The notes: generated from the letters alone by a model not told the origin. DNA of 19,344 nt from JBBQVS01 sp964250805 (GCA_964250805.1 CAXUHG010000109.1:1-19344), one strand, 5' to 3'; shown: positions 1 to 7,233, counted from the first letter of the stretch. Made by a program: numbers and translations.

Positions 1-24
1 CTCGCTCCACGACCGTCATCGAGT

Positions 25-123
25 ATGGGAGGGGCGTTCCCCTTGCGGGCGCCCTTGCCTCACCACAGACCTCTCTTTGGGCTACAGTTAACGCCTATGG
101 GGTAGCCCCTTGAGGCGTCCGTT
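25..123. repeat. Dispersed repeat arm(s) of the GGACGCC-AAGGGGCTACCCC family
   Basis: Positions 87-123 read GTTAACGCC, then ATGGGGTAGCCCCTTGAGG, then CGTCCG. The reverse complement closely matches 4114-4150 (ACGGACGCCCACAAGGGG onward, ending CGCGTTAAC). Upstream, 25-60 holds a GC-rich stretch with GGGAGGGGCGTTCCCC and TTGCGGGCGCCC that looks like a degenerate relative. In the 86 bases left of position 87 I see no partner arm, so this is a solo arm rather than a full hairpin. There is no coding signal in 1-167. Confidence 0.6.
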
Positions 124-167
124 GGGATGATTAGCAGATGTATTGTTCAATGTGCATAATTAAACCC

Positions 168-1409
168 CTACAAAGGCCACGGAATGTGTCCTTGCGAAAG
201 GGCTTGATGTGCTAATATGCCTGCTGCGGCACTCCATGCTACCTCAGGCGTGCCCAGCGGCTCATGCGTCTGTCCAGAATGATATTCGGCGAACTCCCAC
301 TGGCGGTTCTCGCGTCCCTGAGCATTAGCAGCATTGATAGCTGTGAGCAGGTGTTGCGCACGCTCTCGTTTATTTTGCCGCGCCAAGCCTATGGCATAAA
401 AGCCTGTCACCATTGACCATAGACCGCCATTATGATAATGATACGGCTGATTCTTGATTTGTCCATACAGATGGTTCGCCTGTAGTGACGCCCAGTCTGC
501 GTCGTCGGGCTGAATAACAGGCCAGAACGCGGGTACAAGTGCATTGCCAATCTGTTCCTCTAGTCCCTGTACGTATGTCTCCGCCTGCTGTTGCTGCGCC
601 TCGCTTCCTATGTTTGTAATCAGAGCAAGAGCGTGGGCAAGGCCATCAAAGTAGGTTACGTAACCCACAGGTGAGAACGAGAGCAACCAATGTTGAATAC
701 CTTGTTTTTGCTGCTCAACTTGATAAGCGTATGCTTGAGGATGATAGACGAGAGGATTATCGAGTAAAGAGGCTTGAGGCCAGTAGTTTACCTCTATGCT
801 CTGGCGCAACTCGTCGGCCTTTTTCAGGCAATCCTTGTTCTTGAAGACAAGGCCCGCGCTACGTAGAGCCAGCTCGTACAAAAGCTGATCGGAGAGAACA
901 TAGCCCTGTTGAATATACTCGTCGGCCCAGTTGCCAGAGATAGGCGTGTAAATTAAGCTACGATTGTTGTACTCCCAGCACGCAGCGAGGAAAAGAGCGC
1001 GTTCGATGCTCAACCAGTAGCGCACCTTCTGAGAAGAGTGTTTGGTCTGATCGAGGTATGCACACACGCCAATAATGTACCATAGGAGAGCATCGACACG
1101 ACCAGTCAAGCGACCATAACTCACGTTAGAGCCATCAATGCTCACATTGCTTGGCACCTCGCCATGTGGTCCCTGATATGTTGCTAGCGTGTCTAAGGTG
1201 TGTTCCATACCTTGTATCAGTGCAGCATCGCCGCTTGCCAACGCAGCTAGACCTGTGATAACACCATCGCGTGCCCATATGCGTGCATAATTGTCAACAT
1301 CGACTGGGGAGGCAACAAAGCCAGCAGGTGTGAGACAGCGATGGAGCAATGCCAGAGATTGTTGATATGCCTCGTCCTTAGTTGGAGAAATGTCTTCATT
1401 CGTGTTCAT
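168..1409 (-). CDS. Six-hairpin glycosidase (GH100/amylo-alpha-1,6-glucosidase-like)
   Basis: This 413-residue protein reads like an (alpha/alpha)6-barrel glycoside hydrolase of the group holding neutral invertases and glycogen-debranching glucosidases. Seen in sequence: YARIWARDG near residues 41-49 (Asp48), GRVDALLW near 103-110 (Asp106), GNWADEYIQQGY near 159-170 (Asp163, Glu164), and a C-terminal segment starting QWEFAEYHSGQTHEP near 370 with Glu372 and Glu375. Acidic residues in such positions usually form the acid/base pair, but which ones act here is inference. There is no signal peptide, so it should act in the cytoplasm on glucan, sucrose or another small glycoside. The ATG is preceded by GGTGAGGA about 7 bases upstream. 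The next gene upstream on this strand, the kinase, ends in a strong terminator, so this is probably its own transcription unit. The exact substrate cannot be read from the sequence. Confidence 0.72.
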   Translation of the reverse strand: MNTNEDISPTKDEAYQQSLALLHRCLTPAGFVASPVDVDNYARIWARDGVITGLAALASGDAALIQGMEHTLDTLATYQGPHGEVPSNVSIDGSNVSYGRLTGRVDALLWYIIGVCAYLDQTKHSSQKVRYWLSIERALFLAACWEYNNRSLIYTPISGNWADEYIQQGYVLSDQLLYELALRSAGLVFKNKDCLKKADELRQSIEVNYWPQASLLDNPLVYHPQAYAYQVEQQKQGIQHWLLSFSPVGYVTYFDGLAHALALITNIGSEAQQQQAETYVQGLEEQIGNALVPAFWPVIQPDDADWASLQANHLYGQIKNQPYHYHNGGLWSMVTGFYAIGLARQNKRERAQHLLTAINAANAQGRENRQWEFAEYHSGQTHEPLGTPEVAWSAAAGILAHQALSQGHIPWPL

Positions 1410-1461
1410 GGAATGTCCTCACCTTTTCATCCATTATTACACATTATTGTACACGACTGGC

Positions 1462-1510
1462 ACACAAAAAAACATGGGCAACTCCAAGTGTTGCCCATGT
1501 TTTTTTGTGT
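1462..1510 (-). terminator. Strong hairpin terminator after the Ser/Thr kinase
   Basis: A perfect 21-bp inverted repeat (1462-1482 with 1490-1510) has a 7-base loop. The GC core is ATGGGCAAC, flanked by runs of seven A and seven T, so the U-tract is present in either direction. It lies 3 bases past the kinase stop codon and about 50 bases upstream of the glycosidase start, so it should end the kinase transcript and insulate the glycosidase gene. Confidence 0.9.
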
Positions 1511-1513
1511 TGT

Positions 1514-2977
1514 CTACAATCCTTGAGCGTCTTTGACACTAAACACACCATACTCACCGACGCATTGCCCCGCCTTATCACTCGTGCAATAATTGCCTAC
1601 AATATTGCCATCTTGCCGTACTACGCCATCAAAGAAGAGAGGCAACTGTGAGTTGCGTTGCACGGTAAACAGAAAGTGGTGTGATACATCTAATACGCCC
1701 GTAAATTGTCCCTCTGTATTCAAACCTATAAAGTAGCCAGTGACACTACTACCATTCTGGGAGACACCTGTCAGCGACATAGGCGTTGTCTGGTTGGTCA
1801 CAATATTGTGAATCGTGCCACTATACTGCTCGGTAATGTTTGGATATATGCTCGGTGTTGGCGTTGGAGCAGGATTGCTCACGACGACGGGCGGGTTGTG
1901 TTGCTGTGGAGCAATTGCGGAGCTTGGCAACGTGCTTCTATAGTAGCCGATACCCAGGAAAACAGCTAGCACAACGGCGATTGCGAGGAATAGAAGTAGC
2001 GCAACCTCCGTCCTGCTTGTGAGAAATTTCTTTTGTGATGGTAGCACAACAGGATCGGTAGAACGCTCTTCATTCTGGTGTTTTTTTGATGTGCCAGCGT
2101 TTTTATTGGATAGCGATGTATCATCATAGTCCGGTAGTGTTAGCGGAGTTTGTAAAGCTTGCCGAAACTCTTGTACTGAGGCAAAACGGGAATTAGCATC
2201 TATAGCCATTGCGCGATGAATTGCGCGGGCAATATGTTCAGGCAGAAATGGCACAAAACCCTGTAAAGGTTCGAGCGGATCAGTGTCCCCGCTCGCTAAT
2301 TTAGTTGCACGCTGTAGCGCATCTACAGGAACGATACCTGTAAGCATAACGTACATCGTTGCTCCGAGTCCGTATACATCTGTACGCAGGTCTGTTCCTG
2401 TGCTGTATTGCTCTATGGCACCATAACCAGGGGAGCAGTAGCGGACAGCGTTCGTAGTGGCATCAGAGGTATATTCCTTGGCGATACCGAAATCAACAAG
2501 TACGGATTGTCCACTAGCAGTTGGCACGATAATGTTCGCGGGCTTGATATCGCGATGAATGATCGGCGGTTCCTGGCTATGCAAATATATTACCGCATCC
2601 ATAATTGGAGTGATAAGTGTTAATACCTGTGATAAAGGAAAACATTCATCGGGTTGTTGCCGCCGCAGAACCTCTAAGTTAGGACCTTCGACATAATCCA
2701 TAAACATGGACAAATTTTCATTATTGCCAGGAATAGTTTTTACATGAGGTAGTGCTGGATGATTAAGCCTTTGTAAAACTTCGCATTCAAAGACAAACTT
2801 GTTGCGTTCCAGTTTATCAGGATTGATGAGTTCTTTAAGGGCATATTTCTTGTTATTATCCTGAGAGTCGCATACAAGATAGACGGCACTAAAGCCACCT
2901 TTGCCGAGTAAATCCTCTACGACGAAACGTTCTTGTATGACATCTCCCGCTGAGCGGAAGGAGTGTACATCTTGCAT
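1514..2977 (-). CDS. Membrane-anchored serine/threonine protein kinase (PknB type)
   Basis: This is a 487-residue Hanks-type kinase. The kinase domain spans about residues 18-275: glycine loop GKGGFSAVY (25-33), catalytic Lys48 in YALKEL, HRDIKPAN at 141-148 (catalytic Asp143), DFG at 162-164, and a complete activation segment ending in SPGYGAIEQY. After a polar linker of about 45 residues there is one membrane helix (about 322-347, beginning VALLLFLAIAVVLAVFLGI). A Pro/Thr/Ser-rich spacer and a roughly 110-residue C-terminal domain follow, which should be outside the cell. The external part has no PASTA repeats. It has a beta-rich look with paired Cys in YCTSDKAGQCVG and resembles nothing I can name. 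The ATG has an AGAGGTG ribosome site about 4-5 bases upstream. Such kinases normally sense an external cue and phosphorylate cytoplasmic targets; no target is indicated by the neighbours. Confidence 0.93.
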   Translation of the reverse strand: MQDVHSFRSAGDVIQERFVVEDLLGKGGFSAVYLVCDSQDNNKKYALKELINPDKLERNKFVFECEVLQRLNHPALPHVKTIPGNNENLSMFMDYVEGPNLEVLRRQQPDECFPLSQVLTLITPIMDAVIYLHSQEPPIIHRDIKPANIIVPTASGQSVLVDFGIAKEYTSDATTNAVRYCSPGYGAIEQYSTGTDLRTDVYGLGATMYVMLTGIVPVDALQRATKLASGDTDPLEPLQGFVPFLPEHIARAIHRAMAIDANSRFASVQEFRQALQTPLTLPDYDDTSLSNKNAGTSKKHQNEERSTDPVVLPSQKKFLTSRTEVALLLFLAIAVVLAVFLGIGYYRSTLPSSAIAPQQHNPPVVVSNPAPTPTPSIYPNITEQYSGTIHNIVTNQTTPMSLTGVSQNGSSVTGYFIGLNTEGQFTGVLDVSHHFLFTVQRNSQLPLFFDGVVRQDGNIVGNYCTSDKAGQCVGEYGVFSVKDAQGL

Positions 2978-3135
2978 ACTGCACCTCTGTGTTGTGGGGG
3001 GAACCCAACATACTTAGCTGACATGCTTTGCCATGCATCAATAAATACGTATACAAGGCAAAACCAGATCACTTTGATACACAATAGACCTCTCTAGTAA
3101 GACAACTGAAGCACTGTAATCCAATGAAATACATA

Positions 3136-3165
3136 TTGCGTAGTCTGCTATAGCAAGATTATATA
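3136..3165 (+). promoter_or_regulatory. Possible promoter of the DUF4397 gene
   Basis: TTGCGT (3136-3141) and TATATA (3160-3165) are 18 bases apart. An alternative extended -10, TGCTATAGC, sits at 3146-3154. Either would start RNA just upstream of the gene. This is weak, motif-only evidence. The rest of 2978-3180 is the divergent intergenic region shared with the kinase. Confidence 0.3.
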
Positions 3166-3186
3166 TCGAGAGAGGGAAGATTGGCA

Positions 3187-4014
3187 ATGCGTAACCTTAG
3201 AAAGTTTTCTGGTCTTTTTCTACTATGTTGTACAACAGTACTACTTGCGGCATTTAGCATCCCCGCAACACACACCCGTGCAGAGGGTATGGCCTATATT
3301 CGCGTCATTCATGCTTCACCAGATGTTGGCGTGGTCGATGTGTTCGTGGATGGCAACAAGCTATTGAGTAGCTTCCAATTTGGAGTAGTTACACCGTATG
3401 TACCCTTACCAGCAGGTGGACATCATGTGCAAATCGCGCTGATTGGTACAGGAGTTGGAGCAGCCGTTATCGCGCAATCAATTACGGTACAAGCGAACAC
3501 ACCTTATACCGTTGCTGCTCTGGGCACAAAGGCAACAGGCTTCTCTCTCACGGTATTCACCGACAACAATGTTGTCAGCAACAATGACGCGAAAGTGCGC
3601 GTGTATCATCTTTCGCCTGGAACTGGAACGGTCAATGTCACAAACGGCTCTACTTCTGTTGTCAACGGCCTATCCTACCAGAGTGCAAGCAACTACGTAG
3701 ACATTCCTGCAGGCTCATACACATTGAACGCAGCCATACCAAATCAAACAGTGCCAATTTCCACAAACTTGAAGCCGTGGACAATTACCAGCGTCTTCGC
3801 CATCGGCGAGATCAATGGCGTGCCAAAGTTAGCGTTTGTCTCGACACAAGTAAAAGGTATTCCAGGTATGCCCGGAACTGGTAGCGATCCCAATGCCAAT
3901 GTGACTAGTGAAAATACACAGCCCATGTTGCCGTGGACACTAGGCACACTCGTTCTGTTAGTGCTTGCTGGCGGTTATGCGACTCGTCGCTATCTCGCTC
4001 GGCTACATGCTTAG
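3187..4014 (+). CDS. Secreted DUF4397-domain protein with C-terminal membrane anchor
   Basis: The 275-residue protein starts with a clear signal peptide (MRNLRKF, then a long hydrophobic core, with a likely cleavage site after HTRA). The mature part has two DUF4397-like beta repeats. The first begins IRVIHASPDVGVVDVFVDG and runs to LPAGGHHVQIALIG. The second begins AKVRVYHLSPGTGTVNV and ends DIPAGSYTLNA. A Gly/Pro/Asn linker follows, then a C-terminal hydrophobic helix (LPWTLGTLVLLVLAGGY) and the basic tail ATRRYLARLHA, so it should be anchored in the membrane facing out. I prefer ATG at 3187, because GAGGGAAGA lies about 8 bases upstream. A TTG two codons earlier (3181) is the alternative. 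DUF4397 proteins are common in Chloroflexota and Actinobacteria; their function is unknown. No gene is coupled to it. Confidence 0.85.
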   Translation: MRNLRKFSGLFLLCCTTVLLAAFSIPATHTRAEGMAYIRVIHASPDVGVVDVFVDGNKLLSSFQFGVVTPYVPLPAGGHHVQIALIGTGVGAAVIAQSITVQANTPYTVAALGTKATGFSLTVFTDNNVVSNNDAKVRVYHLSPGTGTVNVTNGSTSVVNGLSYQSASNYVDIPAGSYTLNAAIPNQTVPISTNLKPWTITSVFAIGEINGVPKLAFVSTQVKGIPGMPGTGSDPNANVTSENTQPMLPWTLGTLVLLVLAGGYATRRYLARLHA

Positions 4015-4052
4015 AAGAGACAGTGCATATAACAAGGGGTGATTACAGGCTG

Positions 4053-4150
4053 ACGGACGCCCACAAGGGGCAATACACTTCAAATAAGACGAACATTGGT
4101 GGATTGTATCTGGACGGACGCCCACAAGGGGCTACCCCATACGCGTTAAC
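4053..4150 (+). repeat. Two directly repeated copies of the ACGGACGCCCACAAGGGGC unit
   Basis: The 19-base unit ACGGACGCCCACAAGGGGC occurs at 4053-4071 and again at 4114-4132, 61 bases apart. The second copy continues into TACCCCATACGCGTTAAC (to 4150), which matches the reverse complement of 87-123. No coding signal overlaps it. Together with 4213-4297 this shows a family of intergenic palindrome arms. Confidence 0.75.
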
Positions 4151-4172
4151 TTAAAGGTTCAATGGGGACTAG

Positions 4173-4212
4173 GGGGGGGGGGGGGGGGGCGGGGCCGCCC
4201 CCNNNNNNNNNN
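4173..4212. other. Poly-G run, GC-only stretch and 10-N assembly gap
   Basis: From about 4173 a run of about 18 G, broken by one C, leads into GGGGCCGCCCCC and then ten N (4203-4212). The run ends exactly at the gap, so it is probably a low-quality contig edge rather than genomic DNA. The gap probably removes the left end of the palindrome that follows. Confidence 0.8.
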
Positions 4213-4297
4213 CCCACAAGGAGCTACCCTACTATACACGACGTGCGCGAAGCGCAAGACAGTATAGTAGGGTAGCCCCTTGTGGGCGTCCGTTGAC
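4213..4297. repeat. Palindromic element of the GGACGCCCACAAGGGGC family (left end lost in gap)
   Basis: The arm CCCACAAGGAGCTACC... (4213-4236) pairs with 4263-4286 over 24 bases with one A/G difference that still allows a G-U pair. Inside, TGCGC (4244-4248) and GCGCA (4252-4256) form a second small hairpin. The right arm continues with CGTCCGTTGACC, whose partner should lie in the N gap. It lies 16 bases past the stop of the PfkB-family gene (minus strand) and may act as its terminator. Confidence 0.75.
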
Positions 4298-4312
4298 CTA
4301 TAAGCAATAGTT

Positions 4313-5272
4313 TTACCCTTCTAGTCCTAACTGTGCATAAAGAGATGAACGGTCAATCATGTGCGAGAGTGGCCCCACCTGTTGTATCTTGATCGAGGCT
4401 ACCGCTTGCCCAACGCGTGCGGCGTCGGAGACAGAGTAGCCATCTAGTGTGGCGAGAATTAGGCCAGACCAGAACGAGTCACCTGCACCTGTCACATCGA
4501 CCACCTCGACTTGACTTGCCGATTGGTAGGAAACGCCTTCGGTAGTGGCAACTAAGACACCTGCCTTGCCTAGCGTCAACACGACGTTCTTTGCACCAAG
4601 TTCCAGGAAACGCGATGCATATGCCTCTGGTGTAAGGCCAGCACCGAAGAGGCGTGTGCAGTCATCTAGCGATGGCTTTGTCAGCGTAACGTAGGGGTAG
4701 ATTTTTTTGAAGACTGAGAGTGGATCGTAGTTCGTTTCCCACAGGCGCGGGTGATAGTTGGGATCAAAGCTAATCAAACAGCCAGCGTTATGTGCCTGTA
4801 CGACAAAATCCAGGATGGTTGAGCGCGACGGCTCACGCGACAACACAAAGGCCGACGTATGCACAAGTGAGGTCGAAGGCAAGAGGGCAAGCGGCATATC
4901 GTCGGGCACCATCTCGGCATCGGCTCCACGATAGACTGCGAAGTCTGGCGTGGTGCGATGACGTGTCACCACGACCATCGTTGTCGGCGAGTGAGATGTG
5001 ACACGCAAGCAATCGGCATTTACACCAGCCGTAACTAGATGATGCCGTAGAAACAGACCAAAAGAATCATCGCCTACGCGCGAAACGAGGGCAGCGGAGC
5101 CGCCGAGTCGCGCCACATTCAGTGCCACATTCGTTGCCTGCCCCCCTGGATACATCACAAAGGCGCGCGAGTCCAGCAACGACCCCTGCTCCGTATCTGA
5201 AATGAAGTCAATCAAAGTCTCGCCAATCGCCAGCACATTCAACTGTCGCTCTTCCAACGTAAGCACGCTCAC
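4313..5272 (-). CDS. PfkB-family carbohydrate kinase (fructokinase/ribokinase-like)
   Basis: A 319-residue sugar kinase of the ribokinase fold. Seen: AIGETLIDF near the N terminus, signature 1 as GGQATNVALNVARLG (43-57), ATP-site lysine/threonine region VTLTKPSLDD, and signature 2 as VTGAGDSFWSGL near 260-271 with catalytic Asp265. Length and order of motifs match full-length family members. It phosphorylates a sugar or sugar-like substrate with ATP in the cytosol. Fructose is the commonest substrate for proteins of this look, but specificity is not readable. The start is GTG at 5272, with a second in-frame GTG two codons later; the ribosome site (AAAGAAAG) is poor. It stands alone between two palindromes, divergent from the MOSC gene. 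Confidence 0.9.
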   Translation of the reverse strand: MSVLTLEERQLNVLAIGETLIDFISDTEQGSLLDSRAFVMYPGGQATNVALNVARLGGSAALVSRVGDDSFGLFLRHHLVTAGVNADCLRVTSHSPTTMVVVTRHRTTPDFAVYRGADAEMVPDDMPLALLPSTSLVHTSAFVLSREPSRSTILDFVVQAHNAGCLISFDPNYHPRLWETNYDPLSVFKKIYPYVTLTKPSLDDCTRLFGAGLTPEAYASRFLELGAKNVVLTLGKAGVLVATTEGVSYQSASQVEVVDVTGAGDSFWSGLILATLDGYSVSDAARVGQAVASIKIQQVGPLSHMIDRSSLYAQLGLEG

Positions 5273-5327
5273 TTTCTTTGTAAGGTCTCGTTGGGTTTAT
5301 CTTATCGCATGGGGGAGGGGAAGGGCA

Positions 5328-5397
5328 AACATTACAGTCGAGTGTATGAGGACGGACGCGTCCCTGTGGGCGTCCTCATACACTCGACTGTAATGTT
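5328..5397. repeat. 27-bp perfect inverted repeat between divergent genes
   Basis: Positions 5328-5354 (AACATTACAGTCGAGTGTAT onward) are perfectly complementary to 5371-5397. The 16-base loop ends in TGTGGG, so the element reads GGACGCGTCC...GGGCGTCC and may be a diverged member of the GGACGCCCA family. It lies 56 bases upstream of the PfkB-family gene and 53 bases upstream of the MOSC gene. A terminator makes no sense between divergent starts, so it is either a mobile palindrome or a regulatory structure. Confidence 0.85.
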
Positions 5398-5449
5398 ACA
5401 ATAGATTGATGATATACATACAAGTTTTGTAAATACCAGGAATACATTC

Positions 5450-6108
5450 ATGAACATTGCAACACTTCAATCAATACAAGTAGGTACGCCGCATTGCTAT
5501 GGGACGGTGGGCGCAAAGGATGTGATGAAGCGGCGATTTGAAACGTCTTTTGTTCGCACGCCAGTTGCACAACCGCGCTGGTTGTATACGACACATTTAG
5601 AGGGAAACGCTCAGGCCGATACGAAGAATCATGGCACACTCAATCAAGCGATACTATTGTATGACGCCGCACACTATCCACTGTGGCAAGAGGAGTTGGG
5701 ACGACAAGATATTGACGCAGGTGGTTTTGGCGAGAATTTCACAGTAGATGGATTGACCGAGCAGAGTGCGTGTATCGGTGATATCTATGGCATTGGCGAG
5801 GCTCGCATTCAGGTAACGGGGCCGCGCTATCCCTGTACAAAGATTGAGAAACGCTGGCAAATCCCTGGACTCACGGCACGAGTGGCTGAGACAGGGCGCA
5901 CAGGGTGGTACTGTCGCGTGCTGCAAGAGGGCATGGTTCAAGCTGGCATGAACATCACGCTCGTTGACCGTCCCTATCCTCAGTGGACGGTTGCTCTAGT
6001 CAACGACTTTGGGCATTCAAGGAATAGCGATGTAGCGATGGCGCAAGCTCTCGCAGCATGTCCATTGTTGCCGGAGTGGTGGAGTGAGTTCGTTCTGGAA
6101 CGTGCAAC
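5450..6108 (+). CDS. MOSC-domain protein, YiiM-like (3' end lost in gap)
   Basis: About 219 residues are visible before the N run. The pattern is that of the YiiM branch of MOSC proteins: N-terminal strand MNIATLQSIQVG, GGFGENFTVDGL (91-102), CIGDIYGIG, then VTGPRYPCTKIEKRW with the conserved Cys129, which holds the molybdenum cofactor sulfur in this superfamily. A C-terminal helical tail (MAQALAACPLLPEWW) is typical for YiiM. Family members are about 210-230 residues, so only a few residues should be missing. Expected role: molybdenum-cofactor-dependent reduction of N-hydroxylated compounds, in the cytosol. The ATG has CAGGA about 10 bases upstream. The open frame appears to continue across the gap only because 100 N keeps the frame; the part after the gap is a different protein. 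Confidence 0.82.
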
Positions 6109-6208
6109 NNNNNNNNNNNNNNNNNNNNNNNNNNNNNNNNNNNNNNNNNNNNNNNNNNNNNNNNNNNNNNNNNNNNNNNNNNNNNNNNNNNNNNNNNNNN
6201 NNNNNNNN
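6109..6208. other. Assembly gap of 100 N
   Basis: Exactly 100 N is the conventional size for a gap of unknown length. Sequence on the two sides encodes unrelated proteins, so at least the end of the MOSC gene and the start of the next gene are missing here. Confidence 0.95.
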
Positions 6209-6559
6209 CTACTAAAGATTTTACAGGCACAGGATGCCACTGTTGTCCCTGCCGAAGATGTTTCGCAACCATTCATGGATGCTCAACAGGGGCATGTCGT
6301 TAAGATACAAGGTGAGCAGGTTCAGGTATATGAGTATGCCACTACCTCAGATGTTGATACGCAAGTATCACATATCTCCCCTGATGGCAGTACGTTCACA
6401 GTCAAGTCGCTCATGGGTACACATGGTACCGCTGTAGATTGGATAGCACCACCACATTTCTATAAGCAAGGACGGGTGATTGTGCTGTATGTTGGGAAGA
6501 ATAGCACCATCATGCAGACTTTAACGAAAGTGCTAGGGAAGCAGTTTGCGGGAGCATAA
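6209..6559 (+). CDS. Hypothetical protein, 3' part only (5' end lost in gap)
   Basis: The visible 116 residues start LLKILQAQDATVVPAEDVSQ and end LGKQFAGA. The segment looks like a compact, mostly beta exported or lipoprotein-type domain (QGEQVQVYEYATTSDVD, SPDGSTFTV, then HFYKQGRVIVLYVG and a closing helix). It has no MOSC character and no catalytic motif I recognise. The missing N terminus prevents testing for a signal peptide or lipobox, which the start DATVVPAEDV would fit. Confidence 0.6.
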   Translation, partial: LLKILQAQDATVVPAEDVSQPFMDAQQGHVVKIQGEQVQVYEYATTSDVDTQVSHISPDGSTFTVKSLMGTHGTAVDWIAPPHFYKQGRVIVLYVGKNSTIMQTLTKVLGKQFAGA

Positions 6560-6630
6560 TACATGGTAGCTTTGAATTAAAATTTGCCGAATAAAACATA
6601 GTGATTATACTAGATTTTTACTCTTCGATA

Positions 6631-6663
6631 TGGTATACTCGTTTCTAACAAATATTGTTAGAG
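6631..6663 (+). promoter_or_regulatory. Extended -10 promoter with palindromic operator-like site
   Basis: TGGTATACT at 6631-6639 is an extended -10 (TGn then TATACT, 6634-6639); no good -35 is visible. RNA would begin near 6646, inside the palindrome CTAACAA-ATA-TTGTTAG (6645-6661), which extends one more base pair on each side. A dyad exactly on the start site is the usual place for a repressor. Confidence 0.5.
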
Positions 6664-6678
6664 AAAGGTAGCCCTCGT

Positions 6679-6945
6679 ATGCCCGCACAAGAAGAGCGCA
6701 TCACTATGTTAGAGCGAACAACTCAAGAATACCGACCAGTCTTACAAGGCTTCGCGTATGAATTGACAATGGTGAAGGGACTTATCGTAGAGCAGACAGG
6801 CATCACACAGGAACTACGGCAAGATATGGATGATGTCAAGGGACGATTGGCGCGTATCGAGGAACGAGTGACACGTATCGAGACGCAAATGACACATATG
6901 GGAAAACAACTTGATACAATAATCTCACTTTTGAGACCGTCCTAA
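6679..6945 (+). CDS. Small coiled-coil protein of unknown function
   Basis: The 88-residue protein starts MPAQEERITMLERTTQEYRP. From about residue 30 to the end it is a continuous heptad-like helix (VKGRLARIEERVTRIETQM, then MGKQLDTIISLL), with Leu/Ile/Val/Met at a and d positions, so it should form a coiled coil, probably a dimer or trimer. There are no membrane segments or catalytic motifs. I chose ATG at 6679 because GAGAAAGG lies about 10 bases upstream; a TTG eight codons earlier sits inside the operator-like palindrome and is less likely. The gene is monocistronic, with its own promoter and terminator. No partner gene is evident. Confidence 0.7.
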   Translation: MPAQEERITMLERTTQEYRPVLQGFAYELTMVKGLIVEQTGITQELRQDMDDVKGRLARIEERVTRIETQMTHMGKQLDTIISLLRPS

Positions 6946-6965
6946 GATATACAAATTTGTTACAT

Positions 6966-7006
6966 AAAAGGTTAGAAGCAAGGCAAGGCAACGCTTCTAA
7001 CCTTTT
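6966..7006 (+). terminator. Rho-independent terminator of the coiled-coil gene
   Basis: A 14-bp perfect stem (AAAAGGTTAGAAGC at 6966-6979 with 6993-7006) has a 13-base loop. It is followed by a T-rich stretch (TTTTCTCTTTTCCT) and lies 20 bases after the stop codon. Confidence 0.85.
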
Positions 7007-7057
7007 CTCTTTTCCTATAAAACAATACCTTCTAGTCCACCAAGCCTCATGTAATAG

Positions 7058-7180
7058 TTTCGTAGGGACTAGATTTATCGCGTCCGAAAGCGATTTATCG
7101 CACATATTGTTTAAAGATCATGAAATGATCTCGCGCAATGAATTGCGCCGTCGGACGCGATAAATCTAGTCCCTACGAAA
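7058..7180. repeat. Cloverleaf-like palindromic element, copy 1
   Basis: A perfect 30-bp terminal inverted repeat (7058-7087 with 7151-7180; TTTCGTAGGGACTAGATTTA...) encloses three hairpins: GCGAT/ATCGC (7090-7101), AGATCAT/ATGATCT (7115-7131) and GCGCAAT/ATTGCGC (7133-7148). The family is shared with 9120-9254 and 19157-19296. No open frame and no transposase are present; clear target-site duplications are not visible. It lies in the 396-base stretch between the coiled-coil gene and etfB. Confidence 0.88.
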
Positions 7181-7198
7181 TGTCATTAAGGGCACCTT

Positions 7199-7232
7199 GT
7201 TAGCTAACACACCAAAGCCGTTAGCTAGCAAC
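7199..7232 (+). promoter_or_regulatory. Possible operator upstream of etfB
   Basis: The 10-bp palindrome GTTAGCTAAC (7199-7208) and a near copy GTTAGCTAGCAAC (7220-7232) stand just upstream of the -35 of the etfB promoter. Spacing of about two helical turns (21 bases) between the two sites suits a dimeric regulator. Which regulator is unknown. Confidence 0.35.
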
Positions 7233-7233
7233 A

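Noticed and set aside
3910..4014. LPWTLG near the C terminus of the DUF4397 protein as a sortase LPxTG signal
   Set aside because: The Gly is not directly after LPxT, and no sortase gene is in the window. A plain C-terminal membrane anchor explains the helix and basic tail.
4173..4202. Long G run and GGGGCCGCCCCC as a G-quadruplex or switch
   Set aside because: It ends exactly at an N gap and is unlike the local base composition, so a contig-edge artefact is more likely.
7058..7180. Ordinary insertion sequence or CRISPR array
   Set aside because: There is no transposase, no visible target-site duplication, and no regular repeat-spacer pattern; the palindromes are single, dispersed units.
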